64,000 nucleotides of DNA from a virus. The stretch is from IMG/VR virus record IMGVR_UViG_3300008450_000017, positions 1 through 64,000 of that record; one strand, given 5' to 3'. Of the stretch, positions 43,043-51,040 are shown one piece after another (within the stretch, counting starts at the first letter, position 1; each line of letters begins with the position of its first letter). Below the pieces are notes generated by a model. That model saw only the letters and a list, made by a program, of their open reading frames with translations, made no database searches and was not told the origin of the DNA. The translations under genes were made by a program, and so were the position numbers.

Positions 43043-44590
43043 ATGAAAAAATTAGTAAGACTTAGTGAAAGTAAATTAATTAATTTAATTAAGAACATTA
43101 TCCTGGAGAATGAGGAGGACAATTACGTCGAAATCCAACCAGAGATGTATAAAAAATTATTAATGGGTGTTAATGGTAACGCTCAATTAATTCATAACCT
43201 CCCACAATTTAAAGGTAAAAAAATACGAATCACCGGGAATTTAGATTTAAGTGATCATAAGTTTAGGGAAAAAATTACTGATTTGGGTGACATTAGAATT
43301 GATGGTGTGGTTGATTTATCTGGTACCGGTATCAAAACGATTAAAGGAATAACAACACACTCCAATCATATCAGAGTTTGGGGAACACCGTACGAGAAAT
43401 ATCTTGAAAGATTAAAAAGACAACGAGAGAGAGAAGAATCTCAGGAAAGACGTGAAGAAAATGAATGGGACCTAAATAATGGGGACACAACCGGTGAAAT
43501 GGCACACGCTGTTCTTAAATTCATGGAAGACCACGATGGTTCAGTTAAACTTTTAGATGATGAAGATCAAGAAAAATTAGAAGAACTTAGAAGAAAACAT
43601 AAAGAATTAGAACAAAAACTAGAAGAAGAGGAAGATGATGAAAAATCTGACGACATTGTTGTTGAAATGGATGAGGTTGAATCTGACATCAATGATTTAA
43701 TGGATGAGGTTCATGATGTCTATGATTTAGTTGAGGATGGAGGTCATTATGGTGATTTAACCATATTTAAATCTGTTAATGACACAACTTACGGTCAAAG
43801 ATACGCAGTTGGAACTGAAGACCAATTTGATGAAGCTTTAAAAGAATATTATCAAGACTGGGTTGATAGTCCCGAACAATATTTTGATTCAAACCACTTA
43901 GAAAGATACATAAACGGTGATGAAGTCGCTGAATACTTTGAAGATGACGTTAGAAATGACATATATGAAAGTCCAGAAAGTTATGACATTGAAAAAACTC
44001 TTAGTGGTAGTCAGGAACGTGAAATTGAACAACTAGAATATGAAAGAAGATCATTACTTCAGGAACAATTTTTAATTGAAAGAGGAGCTAGATCACCATT
44101 AACGGAAGAAGTAACTGAAAGTTTAAGGTATTTTAAATTTACCGATTACATGAATAATGAATTAATAACTCAGTACGATTCTAATCGATGGGTGATTTAT
44201 CAAAACGGTAAAGAGGTTGAACAAATATACTATAGTGATGACGATGAGGATGGTGAACATGAGGAGGAAAATGAAAACCGAATAAGTGAGATTGAAGATA
44301 GAACTAGTGAAATTGAATCTGAAATTGAAGTAATTAAAGATGATCCAGATGGTGATTTAGATGATGATTCAGTGGAAGAAGCTGTTGAGGACCGATTGTC
44401 CGAGATTAGAGATAACCCGACAAGATGGTTGGATGATTATGGGATGGATTATGGTCCTTTTATTGATAAAGATGAAATGTTAGATGATTTAGTTAGTGAT
44501 AGTGATTATGGTAGAATTAGTGGTTATGACGACACATATGATTACTACACAATAAATCAGGACCGATATTATGTTGTTAGAACAGATTAA
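43043..44590 (+). CDS. Leader-tagged acidic protein, probable internal virion protein
   Basis: 515 residues. Leader KKLVRLSESKLINLIK then NIILEN (ending at ~23), a (I/L)LE-N cut site of the prohead-protease type. Residues ~45-115 form a small beta-solenoid-like region (LDLSDHKF, VDLSGTGIKTI). The rest is very acidic coiled coil (EEEEDDEKSDD). A YGQRYAVGTEDQFDEALKEY block (given in part: YAVGTEDQFDEA) lies near 252-270. I recall the YAVGT block from internal proteins of marine phages. Probably packaged with the DNA. Function inferred. Confidence 0.65.
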   Translation: MKKLVRLSESKLINLIKNIILENEEDNYVEIQPEMYKKLLMGVNGNAQLIHNLPQFKGKKIRITGNLDLSDHKFREKITDLGDIRIDGVVDLSGTGIKTIKGITTHSNHIRVWGTPYEKYLERLKRQREREESQERREENEWDLNNGDTTGEMAHAVLKFMEDHDGSVKLLDDEDQEKLEELRRKHKELEQKLEEEEDDEKSDDIVVEMDEVESDINDLMDEVHDVYDLVEDGGHYGDLTIFKSVNDTTYGQRYAVGTEDQFDEALKEYYQDWVDSPEQYFDSNHLERYINGDEVAEYFEDDVRNDIYESPESYDIEKTLSGSQEREIEQLEYERRSLLQEQFLIERGARSPLTEEVTESLRYFKFTDYMNNELITQYDSNRWVIYQNGKEVEQIYYSDDDEDGEHEEENENRISEIEDRTSEIESEIEVIKDDPDGDLDDDSVEEAVEDRLSEIRDNPTRWLDDYGMDYGPFIDKDEMLDDLVSDSDYGRISGYDDTYDYYTINQDRYYVVRTD

Positions 44591-44629
44591 TCTTTACACC
44601 AACAAGATTTATGTTTATTATTATGATTG

Positions 44630-45430
44630 ATGAAACGAAAGAAAAAAATAGAATTTTTAATGAACACCGACTGGATGTTCGAAAAACCAATCGATAAGGA
44701 ACATAAAGAGTACAAGCTACTCTCGTACTTTCAAAAAATGGGTGAAAAACTAGATAATCTGGAACTGTACCCAAGTTTTATTGAGTTGTCCCTACACTTA
44801 GCTAATGTCCAAACATTAATCAAGGATAGAAAAATCGTATACACCAATAAACGATTTCTATCAGTTGACGACGAATTGTTGGTTAGGGATTTAAAAATTA
44901 AAGACATTCCAGAAATGGATGAATCTGAAACTGAAGAGTTTATTGAAATCCTAAAATACACCGCACCAAAAATGTTGGAGTATTTCAATATCGCTAAATC
45001 AGTATGGACAATAGTGTTCGATAACGTAGAGATCAAACCAAAAAAGAATAAAAAAAATACAACAAGTACTACCGGATATTTTTATTTTATTGATAAAAAC
45101 ACAAATAAAAAATATGTGTGGAGATACGACATCAAACAGGTGTCCAAAAAGTCACCAGAAAAAAAGACAACAACAAATTTAATATTTTCTGACACCACAG
45201 ATTTGACAATATCAAAAATTATTGATAATTTTAATACGGTTGATAAAAACACAGACGGAAAACTACCGGTATTTGAAATGACCAGTAATGGTGAGTTCCC
45301 AATAGAACAAACATTACTACCTTTGTTTAAACGTAAGTTAATAACATATGTTGGACAAAATGAAATCATTAATAAATATAAAAAATTAAAGGATAGGTTT
45401 TCTATAGTTAACGAAGATGACGGGATTTAA
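44630..45430 (+). CDS. Conserved hypothetical protein of large phages
   Basis: 266 residues from ATG 44630; a TTG lies one codon upstream. KRKKKIEFLMNTDWMFE, HKEYKLLSYFQKMGEKL, PSFIELSLHLANVQTL and YFNIAKSVWTIVFD are blocks I recall from uncharacterised proteins of many T4-like marine phages. Long conserved helices suggest a structural or assembly factor. Overlaps the next gene by 14 bases. Confidence 0.7.
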   Translation: MKRKKKIEFLMNTDWMFEKPIDKEHKEYKLLSYFQKMGEKLDNLELYPSFIELSLHLANVQTLIKDRKIVYTNKRFLSVDDELLVRDLKIKDIPEMDESETEEFIEILKYTAPKMLEYFNIAKSVWTIVFDNVEIKPKKNKKNTTSTTGYFYFIDKNTNKKYVWRYDIKQVSKKSPEKKTTTNLIFSDTTDLTISKIIDNFNTVDKNTDGKLPVFEMTSNGEFPIEQTLLPLFKRKLITYVGQNEIINKYKKLKDRFSIVNEDDGI

Positions 45431-45605
45431 TAAAAGATTTTTTAGTAAGGAAGGAATATTAAAAAATTTAGATAACATAATGAAATACTTGGATTCAGAC
45501 GCAGCTTATCTAACCGATGATTTTTCAGTGATAATATACCGAATGTTTAATGAAGGTAAAACCGAAGAAGAAATACTTGAAAAAATTAAAGAATTAAATA
45601 AATAA
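45417..45605 (+). CDS. Small conserved phage protein
   Basis: 62 residues. FFSKEGILKNLDNIMKYLDSDA, then YLTDDFSVIIYRMF and GKTEEEILEKI. The same plan occurs in other phage genomes as far as I recall. Helical, no catalytic motif. Overlaps the upstream gene, so probably co-translated. Confidence 0.65.
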   Translation: MTGFNKRFFSKEGILKNLDNIMKYLDSDAAYLTDDFSVIIYRMFNEGKTEEEILEKIKELNK

Positions 45606-45609
45606 TAAC

Positions 45610-46431
45610 ATGAATCTATTACCTGGAATGAAAACCGACTGTAATGAAGGAAACATTAGTTGGTTCCCAAACAGACAAAACCTACTATCAAATTTAATAA
45701 GGGAATATAAACCTAAACAGATTATTCAGATCGGGTTTAATATGGGACACTCAGCTTTTATTATTTGTGATACAATAGCTTCAATGAGACAATCTGGTGA
45801 ATACGGTGAAACACCAGTAGTAATAACTGTTTTTGATATTTGTGAACACGAATGTACGGTACCTAATTTTGAGATATTATCGGAAGAAGTTAAAAAGTAT
45901 GGTATATACATGAATTTAATACCAGGAACCTCATTAGAGACAATTCCACTGTTTCTAACTTCAAACGAAGTTCTATTTGATTTTGTTGAGGTTGATGGTG
46001 GTCACACATTTGAATGTGTAACATCCGACACAATATTGACAGCTTCTAGATTACAACCAGGTGGTGTTATATATATTGATGATTATAAATCCACAGAAAC
46101 TAATATACCAGATGTTGATAGGGGTGTTGATAGTATTAATTGGGAAAACTTCACAATAAACAGTATTGATGGAGCTTTCTGGGCAATTAATACAAAACCA
46201 AATCAAACAACTGAACATGTAGACCACCCAAATCATTATGGTGGTGGTGAAAATCCATACGAAGCTATTAAAGTTATTGACGCTTGGGATCTCGGGTTTT
46301 CATTAGGTAATACTGTTAAATATATTTCTAGAGCTGGTAAAAAGGACCCAACAAAAGAATTGGAAGACTTAAGAAAAGCTTTATGGTACCTAGATCACCA
46401 TATTAAGAATTTGGAATCAAAATTAAACTAA
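45610..46431 (+). CDS. Methyltransferase-like domain fused to DUF3310
   Basis: 273 residues. Residues ~35-190 look like a class I methyltransferase of the Methyltransf_24 kind: IIQIGFNMGHSAF (binding loop), VFDICEHE, FVEVDGGHTF, LQPGGVIYIDDY. Residues ~200-273 are DUF3310: VDHPNHYGGG, YEAIKVIDAW, LGNTVKYISRAGKK, LEDLRKALWYLDHHI. In T7, gp1.7 of that family is a nucleotide kinase. The reading frame is continuous, so this is a true fusion. Substrate unknown; nucleotide or DNA modification is possible. Confidence 0.75.
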   Translation: MNLLPGMKTDCNEGNISWFPNRQNLLSNLIREYKPKQIIQIGFNMGHSAFIICDTIASMRQSGEYGETPVVITVFDICEHECTVPNFEILSEEVKKYGIYMNLIPGTSLETIPLFLTSNEVLFDFVEVDGGHTFECVTSDTILTASRLQPGGVIYIDDYKSTETNIPDVDRGVDSINWENFTINSIDGAFWAINTKPNQTTEHVDHPNHYGGGENPYEAIKVIDAWDLGFSLGNTVKYISRAGKKDPTKELEDLRKALWYLDHHIKNLESKLN

Positions 46432-46455
46432 ACTAACCCATTTTGAATACTTAGG

Positions 46456-46469
46456 ATATTTATAATAAA
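46456..46469 (+). promoter_or_regulatory. ATATTTATAATAAA promoter motif
   Basis: Same element as before other structural genes, 13 bases before the ATG at 46483. Confidence 0.4.
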
Positions 46470-46482
46470 TTAAGTATTTTTA

Positions 46483-47553
46483 ATGAATAAAAATCAAAAA
46501 CAAATTTTGGAGGAAAAATGGAATAGACTATCAGATAATGATAAGTTATTCCTATTATCATTATGTAATGATTTATTACCAAAAAGAAAAAAAAATCTAA
46601 ATGAATCACAATGGTATAACACTGTTGGTGACATATTAGGTATATTTGACCCAACTGGTGTTATAGATTTAGCTAATGGTATCTCATACATTAATCAAGG
46701 TGATTATTTATTTGGGTTTTTATCCATGATATCGGTAATACCGTACGTTGGTGACGTATTAGCTAAACCGGTTATGGGTGCTATGAAAGTTGGTAAACCA
46801 GCGGTTAAAACATTGGATACCGCTTTGAAATTAAGTAAAGCTGGTAAAAGTGCTGAGGCTCTTGGAATACTTAAAACGTTGTCAGCGGAAAAAGGTGTTG
46901 TTGGTAATTTTGTTAGGGGGTCCGGACAGTGGACACCAAAATTAAAAGCTGCGGTTGACAATGTACCTGGTGGTGTACTAACCAGGAGAACTAGGGGTGT
47001 ACTCGGACAGTGGATAGATCTATTCTCCCAAGCTGGTACCAAAGGTAGGGTGTTAAAAGCTGAGACTGGTAATTTAGTAAAAAATTGGTCAAAAATTAGT
47101 GACGTACAGAAAATTGAAAATATTAAAAATTTACGAAAGTTAGCTGACGGATCGAGTATATTTAAGGGATATAAAAACGCCAATCCAACACTTTGGTCAG
47201 GATTAGCTGGTGGTGTTCCCAGAATATGGGGTAATAGATCTGTTAGATCACTTATGAGAAGAACTAAATGGTATTTAGGGTTTTTGGATTTTCTTGGGTT
47301 AGGTAATTGGGTTGGACCAGAAGAATTGGATGCTAAATATGGTCAGGAATATGTCAACCAAAAAGTTGGGGAGTATTCACAAACACAACAATCACAACAG
47401 TATTATAATGACGAATTTGGGGGACAACAACCAGAAGGTGAACAACAATTAGCCGGAGCGGAAGAGATAACAACACCAACAGAGTTATTGACTAAAAATG
47501 TGTCAAACCCAACGGTAGACCCTGTAGGTTTTTTAATTAGATCAGTAATTTAG
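46483..47553 (+). CDS. Hydrophobic-segment protein, possible injected membrane-active virion protein
   Basis: 356 residues. Residues ~38-42 read NLNES, a possible LxE cut site. Then DILGIFDPTGVIDLANGISY and FGFLSMISVIPYVGDVLAKP (quoted in parts: FDPTGVIDLANG and ISVIPYVGDVLAKP) form a two-helix hydrophobic hairpin at ~48-100. This resembles pre-toxin or pore-forming segments and a protein I recall from Bacteroidota phages. A basic middle and a Gln-rich tail (~300-335) follow. May be packaged and inserted into the host membrane on ejection. Confidence 0.55.
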   Translation: MNKNQKQILEEKWNRLSDNDKLFLLSLCNDLLPKRKKNLNESQWYNTVGDILGIFDPTGVIDLANGISYINQGDYLFGFLSMISVIPYVGDVLAKPVMGAMKVGKPAVKTLDTALKLSKAGKSAEALGILKTLSAEKGVVGNFVRGSGQWTPKLKAAVDNVPGGVLTRRTRGVLGQWIDLFSQAGTKGRVLKAETGNLVKNWSKISDVQKIENIKNLRKLADGSSIFKGYKNANPTLWSGLAGGVPRIWGNRSVRSLMRRTKWYLGFLDFLGLGNWVGPEELDAKYGQEYVNQKVGEYSQTQQSQQYYNDEFGGQQPEGEQQLAGAEEITTPTELLTKNVSNPTVDPVGFLIRSVI

Positions 47554-47908
47554 TTGGGTACTCAATAGACATACCCTCCCTAATATTGTATTTATCACAA
47601 TCACCACCGTTAATTTCCAATACCATATCACCATAACCACGATATCTCTCACATTCAGAACCAGTACTGTCTAAACATGGTTTACAATTTTTATGTATTT
47701 TTGTGATTACATTATTGTCAATAAAAATTATATCTAAATGAACAATACAATCAACCATCCAGAACGAATGGTTGGACTTTTTCATTAAAAACAACATCCC
47801 ATTAAAATCATCATCAAATTTTTTACCCATCATACCGTCACTAATGTCTTTATCGGTCATAGGACATTTTACATTAAAAAGACTATTGTTTATAATTAAC
47901 TTTATCAT
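47537..47908 (-). CDS. DUF192-family protein
   Basis: 123 residues: MIKLIINNSLFNVKC, GMMGKKFDDDFNGMLFLM, HSFWMVDCIVHLDIIFID and LEINGGDCDKYNI follow the DUF192 fold. Function of the family is not established. Its 3' end overlaps the convergent gene at 46483-47553 by 17 bases. Confidence 0.85.
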   Translation of the reverse strand: MIKLIINNSLFNVKCPMTDKDISDGMMGKKFDDDFNGMLFLMKKSNHSFWMVDCIVHLDIIFIDNNVITKIHKNCKPCLDSTGSECERYRGYGDMVLEINGGDCDKYNIREGMSIEYPTKLLI

Positions 47909-47922
47909 ATATTTATAAATAT
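47909..47922. promoter_or_regulatory. Palindromic ATATTTATAAATAT between divergent genes
   Basis: A perfect 14-bp palindrome of the phage promoter motif lying between the DUF192 and Nudix starts; it could serve both directions. Confidence 0.5.
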
Positions 47923-47928
47923 TGTCGT

Positions 47929-48351
47929 ATGGTTAAATTTAAAAGGTATTCAGGTATTATAATCAAAAACAAAGATAAGGTGTTGTTATGTAAACGATCA
48001 CCAGACGAATCAATGCCAAATGTCTGGTCAATACCTTCTGGAATGATCGAAGGTGATGAAACACCAGTACAAGCTGCTTTACGAGAATTTAATGAAGAGA
48101 CAAATATTGTACTACCAGACAAATTAAAATTAGTTGGATTTATTAATAAATATGATAAAGACCAGACAACAAAACGTGGGTTAATTTATGTTTATTTACA
48201 TGAAACAAGTAAAAATATAACACCAAATTTAAATAAAGCTAAAGACGGACACGAACACAGTAAATGTGGGTATTTTACAATAGATGATCTACCATTTAGT
48301 AAAAAAAATGATCAATTAGAGGAAATTATAAAAAAAGTATTAAAAAAGTAA
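47929..48351 (+). CDS. Nudix hydrolase
   Basis: 140 residues. Nudix box G38-x5-E44-x7-R52-E53-F54-x-E56-E57 (GMIEGDETPVQAALREFNEE), with N59 where Gly is usual. These enzymes cleave nucleoside diphosphates linked to other groups (mutagenic dNTPs, NAD, capped RNA). Complete, of usual length, no membrane segment. Substrate cannot be read from sequence. Divergent from the DUF192 gene. Confidence 0.9.
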   Translation: MVKFKRYSGIIIKNKDKVLLCKRSPDESMPNVWSIPSGMIEGDETPVQAALREFNEETNIVLPDKLKLVGFINKYDKDQTTKRGLIYVYLHETSKNITPNLNKAKDGHEHSKCGYFTIDDLPFSKKNDQLEEIIKKVLKK

Positions 48352-48431
48352 GAACTTTTAAAAAGTATTGTGTATTTATATTACACAAAACCTAATATTC
48401 CCTTTCAAAATATTGTTGGTTAATAACTAAA

Positions 48432-48468
48432 AATCTCATGGAAGTAATTTTTTATGGGATTTTTTTTT
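48432..48468 (+). terminator. Rho-independent terminator after the Nudix gene
   Basis: 8-bp stem AATCTCAT / ATGGGATT with one T-G pair, 14-base loop, then eight T. The T run overlaps the -33 TTTG of the next promoter. Confidence 0.75.
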
Positions 48469-48496
48469 GCCAATTAAAATATATCTTGTATATTTG
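48466..48496 (+). promoter_or_regulatory. Bacteroidota-type promoter
   Basis: TTTG (48466-48469), 19 bases, TATATTTG (48489-48496). It lies inside an in-frame extension of the next ORF, which fixes the start at 48519. Confidence 0.7.
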
Positions 48497-48518
48497 TCTT
48501 AACATTAACAGATACCCA

Positions 48519-48749
48519 ATGACAAAAGAACAAAGAAAATCTATCGAAACCATTAAAAAATTCCCGAAAGGTTTGAAGATGGTATATATGACTTCCGACA
48601 AAGCGGTGGTTAAACTAATCTCAGAAGGACACTCAAATAGTGACGCTGAAGGTTGTGTAATTGAAGTACTTAAAGAGTGTGAGACCGATTTAAGACACGG
48701 AAATTACTCAGAAGTTATTATGGTTTTAAAACAAATTTTTAACGTTTAA
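48519..48749 (+). CDS. Hypothetical small protein
   Basis: 76 residues from ATG 48519 (MTKEQRKSIETIKKF); an earlier in-frame ATG at 48438 lies before the promoter. Helical, GHSNSDAEGCVIEVL. No motif known. First gene of an accessory unit with a host-type promoter. Confidence 0.65.
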   Translation: MTKEQRKSIETIKKFPKGLKMVYMTSDKAVVKLISEGHSNSDAEGCVIEVLKECETDLRHGNYSEVIMVLKQIFNV

Positions 48750-48752
48750 GAT

Positions 48753-49028
48753 ATGAAAAAGATTGGATACGGAATATTAATTATCAACGAGAAGTTTGGT
48801 ACATTGTTAGAGGAAGTATTTGTTGATCAGATTCAGTTTAAGTTGTTCTTGAAAATGATCCACGGATGTGTGGAGTTAAACGAGGACCTAACGTCATTTA
48901 ATGGGGATACATTCTACATTCACATACCAAGTCGGATCCTTAAGGACTGTGTTATTGTCACCTCAACCAAGGAACTTGATATGGTAAATCCAGTTAAAAG
49001 TAAAATTGAAGCTTTAGTTACTAAATAA
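48753..49028 (+). CDS. Hypothetical protein
   Basis: 91 residues, MKKIGYGILIINEKFGTL, mixed alpha/beta, no recognised motif. 3 bases after the previous stop, so the same operon. Confidence 0.6.
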   Translation: MKKIGYGILIINEKFGTLLEEVFVDQIQFKLFLKMIHGCVELNEDLTSFNGDTFYIHIPSRILKDCVIVTSTKELDMVNPVKSKIEALVTK

Positions 49029-49036
49029 TTATTAGT

Positions 49037-49483
49037 ATGAAATTCATTTATTTAGTTTTATTTTCTTTAGTTCTACTCACGTCATGTGTCAAGGAGAACA
49101 TACAACCAAATCCACCAAATCCACCACAACCAATTATAACTGACACCACAAGTATTGATAGTGTATATACATTGTCAGGTCAAGACTGGGTCGTTACTGG
49201 TTATCGTGTTGGGGAGTTTGGTGAGGTATTACCACTTAATGACACAATATCTTTTATTGATAAGGACACATACATTATGAACGGTACTCAGAGTGTTTAT
49301 CATTTGACAGAGACCATGTCCGGAATGAACTTAAGTTTGTATTCGTTCATATGGGGGGATATGAGTGGAAGTGTGAACATGTCAATGTTTAATTACGGAT
49401 CAATACCTGGGGTACCATTTCACATTATAACACCAGGGACCACAAACAATACTAATTATTATCTTTGGATAAATAAAATTTAA
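49037..49483 (+). CDS. Lipoprotein
   Basis: 148 residues. Signal peptide with lipobox LLTSC (C17), then VKENIQPNPPNPPQP and a beta-rich domain with repeated MSG and Thr-rich strands. It should be lipid-anchored in the host envelope. Phage lipoproteins of this kind can block superinfection by masking receptors, but that is inference. Unit has a host-type promoter, consistent with early expression. Confidence 0.75.
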   Translation: MKFIYLVLFSLVLLTSCVKENIQPNPPNPPQPIITDTTSIDSVYTLSGQDWVVTGYRVGEFGEVLPLNDTISFIDKDTYIMNGTQSVYHLTETMSGMNLSLYSFIWGDMSGSVNMSMFNYGSIPGVPFHIITPGTTNNTNYYLWINKI

Positions 49484-49485
49484 AT

Positions 49486-49977
49486 ATGGGGACCAATTTT
49501 TATAGAATACCTTCAGTTAAGGAACTTGAGGAAAGAAAAAACAAGTTACAGACTAAAATAAGGAAAATGGACATAAGTCCAAGATCAATTAATAATAATT
49601 TTAACATTGGTGGTGGTCCAGATGAATGGACTAACTGGTCCCCATGGGATGAATTCACCGACAACATTCTAATCCATTTGGGTAAAAGGAGTATGGGGTG
49701 GAAGTTTTGTTGGAATTTCCACGATAAAAAATTCTACACCAGTAAAGAAGAATTATTTGACTTTATTAGAAGTGGTCGTATAATTGATGAGTATGGTGTT
49801 GAGATTAATCAGGACGAATTTATTGAAATGGCCCTTGATTGGTGTAAGGACGGATGGGACACACAGACATACTATGAAGAAAATCCATCAAGTAGAGTTT
49901 CATGGTTTGATAGTTCTAGGTATCACGATATTTATATTGACGATTTAAGAATATCAACATCGACAGAATTTAGTTAG
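49486..49977 (+). CDS. Conserved phage hypothetical protein
   Basis: 163 residues starting MGTNFYRIPSVKELEE. The middle is ILIHLGKRSMGWKFCWNFH. The MGTN(F/Y)Y start and H(I/L)GK-S-GW-F motif are familiar from many phage proteins of unknown function. Trp-rich C-terminal half. Confidence 0.7.
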   Translation: MGTNFYRIPSVKELEERKNKLQTKIRKMDISPRSINNNFNIGGGPDEWTNWSPWDEFTDNILIHLGKRSMGWKFCWNFHDKKFYTSKEELFDFIRSGRIIDEYGVEINQDEFIEMALDWCKDGWDTQTYYEENPSSRVSWFDSSRYHDIYIDDLRISTSTEFS

Positions 49978-49980
49978 TTT

Positions 49981-50062
49981 CCTTGTTTAGAAAAAACAAG
50001 GTGGTGGAGTCGGACACAATCTAAGTGTTGACCTAAAATTTAAGGGGGGATTTATTCCCCTT
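49981..50062. other. Structured convergent intergenic region
   Basis: Perfect 8-bp hairpin CCTTGTTT / AAACAAGG (49981-50001), a weaker hairpin around 50012-50034, and a 6-bp AAGGGG / CCCCTT hairpin (50042-50062) over the sigma-gene stop. No strong T runs. Probably terminators or a small structured RNA; no tRNA fold found. Confidence 0.45.
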
Positions 50063-50603
50063 TAATTTTTTTAAGGTTTTTCTTAAAATTAGCTTTAGCT
50101 TTATGTAGGTTTGATTTTGATGTACCCTCACTAATACCCAGTTCGTCAGCTATTTCCTGGTGAGATAGACCTTCAAAGTAGTACATCTTTAATACTTTTT
50201 TATAGTTTGGTGTTAACATATCAATAGCTTTTTTAATCTCCTCCTCACTATACTCATTCATAAATAAATTTGGGTCATTTGGCTCCTCCTCTGGAGTGGA
50301 CAACAGTTCACTATCTGAAGTATGTTTCATTTTATTACCCCTCATTTGATCTATTATGTGGTTTCTAATTAACCTAGCTAACCAACCTTGAACATTACGT
50401 ACATCATCAAATTTATCAAATTTCTCATACGCTTTTATAAACGCTGACTGACAATAGTCTTTAGCTAAGTCAGAGTCGTTGTTAGACATCGGATAACAGA
50501 TCTTACGATACATTTCCTGGTAATACATCTTATAGATCTCCCCAAAATCCGAAGATTCAAAAAGCAGAACTCTATATTGATTTTCTGATAATACCAATTT
50601 CAT
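50052..50603 (-). CDS. ECF-like sigma factor with a capsid-targeting-like leader
   Basis: 183 residues from ATG 50603; an earlier in-frame ATG at 50627 would take in the TATTTAT motif. The first 17 residues, MKLVLSENQYRVLLFES, are not part of any sigma fold and end in LFE-S, the leader pattern shared with unrelated proteins here. Region 2 is MYRKICYPM, AKDYCQSAFIKAYEKF, VQGWLARLIRNHIIDQMR; region 4 is LTPNYKKVLKMYYFEGLSHQEIADELGISEGTSKSNLHKAK. It would redirect host RNA polymerase. The leader suggests packaging. No anti-sigma gene nearby. Confidence 0.85.
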   Translation of the reverse strand: MKLVLSENQYRVLLFESSDFGEIYKMYYQEMYRKICYPMSNNDSDLAKDYCQSAFIKAYEKFDKFDDVRNVQGWLARLIRNHIIDQMRGNKMKHTSDSELLSTPEEEPNDPNLFMNEYSEEEIKKAIDMLTPNYKKVLKMYYFEGLSHQEIADELGISEGTSKSNLHKAKANFKKNLKKIKGE

Positions 50604-50617
50604 ACTTATAAATATTT
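50604..50617 (-). promoter_or_regulatory. Minus-strand TATTTAT motif before the sigma gene
   Basis: Reads AAATATTTATAAGT directly against the ATG at 50603. The same DNA holds the TTTG of the plus-strand promoter for the kinase gene. Confidence 0.4.
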
Positions 50618-50646
50618 GTTTTTTCAAAAAAAAAGATTTATATTTG
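50615..50646 (+). promoter_or_regulatory. Bacteroidota-type promoter before the P-loop kinase
   Basis: TTTG (50615-50618), 20 bases, TATATTTG (50639-50646), ATG at 50651, leaving almost no leader. Confidence 0.7.
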
Positions 50647-50650
50647 TCAC

Positions 50651-51040
50651 ATGGATAAAATATTATATATCGTTAGAGGAATTCCCGGATCAGGGAAGAG
50701 TACCTTTGCTAAAACATTGGGTGGACAACACTACGAAGCTGATATGTACTTTGTAACTCCATCAGGGAAATATGAATTTAACCCAACGAAAATCAAAGAC
50801 GCACACCAATGGTGTCAAAGTTTTGTTAAAACTGATATGATCCTGGAGTACCCAAAGATAGTCGTCTCAAACACCTCAACCCAAGAATGGGAAATGAAAC
50901 CATATTTTGATTTAGCTAAGGAGTTTGGATATACCGTTTTCACCATTATTGTTGAAAACAGACACGGTGGTAAAAACCAACACGATGTCCCAGAAGATAA
51001 AATTGAACAAATGATAAATCGTTTTGAAATTAAGTTATGA
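50651..51040 (+). CDS. P-loop polynucleotide-kinase-like protein
   Basis: 129 residues. Walker A GIPGSGKS (10-17), then HYEADMYF, YEFNPTKIKDAHQWCQ, VVSNTSTQEWEMKPYFDLA and an EFGYTV strand. This order matches the N4BP2-like / PNK-type kinase family, which phosphorylates nucleic-acid 5' ends or nucleosides. No phosphatase domain, unlike T4 Pnkp. Together with the RNA ligase and cyclic-phosphate receiver protein nearby, an RNA-repair role is plausible. ATGA overlap with the next gene. Confidence 0.8.
   Translation: MDKILYIVRGIPGSGKSTFAKTLGGQHYEADMYFVTPSGKYEFNPTKIKDAHQWCQSFVKTDMILEYPKIVVSNTSTQEWEMKPYFDLAKEFGYTVFTIIVENRHGGKNQHDVPEDKIEQMINRFEIKL

Noticed and set aside
49978-50051. tRNA gene in the hairpin-rich gap
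   Set aside because: No cloverleaf, no T-loop GTTCGA-type sequence, no acceptor stem.
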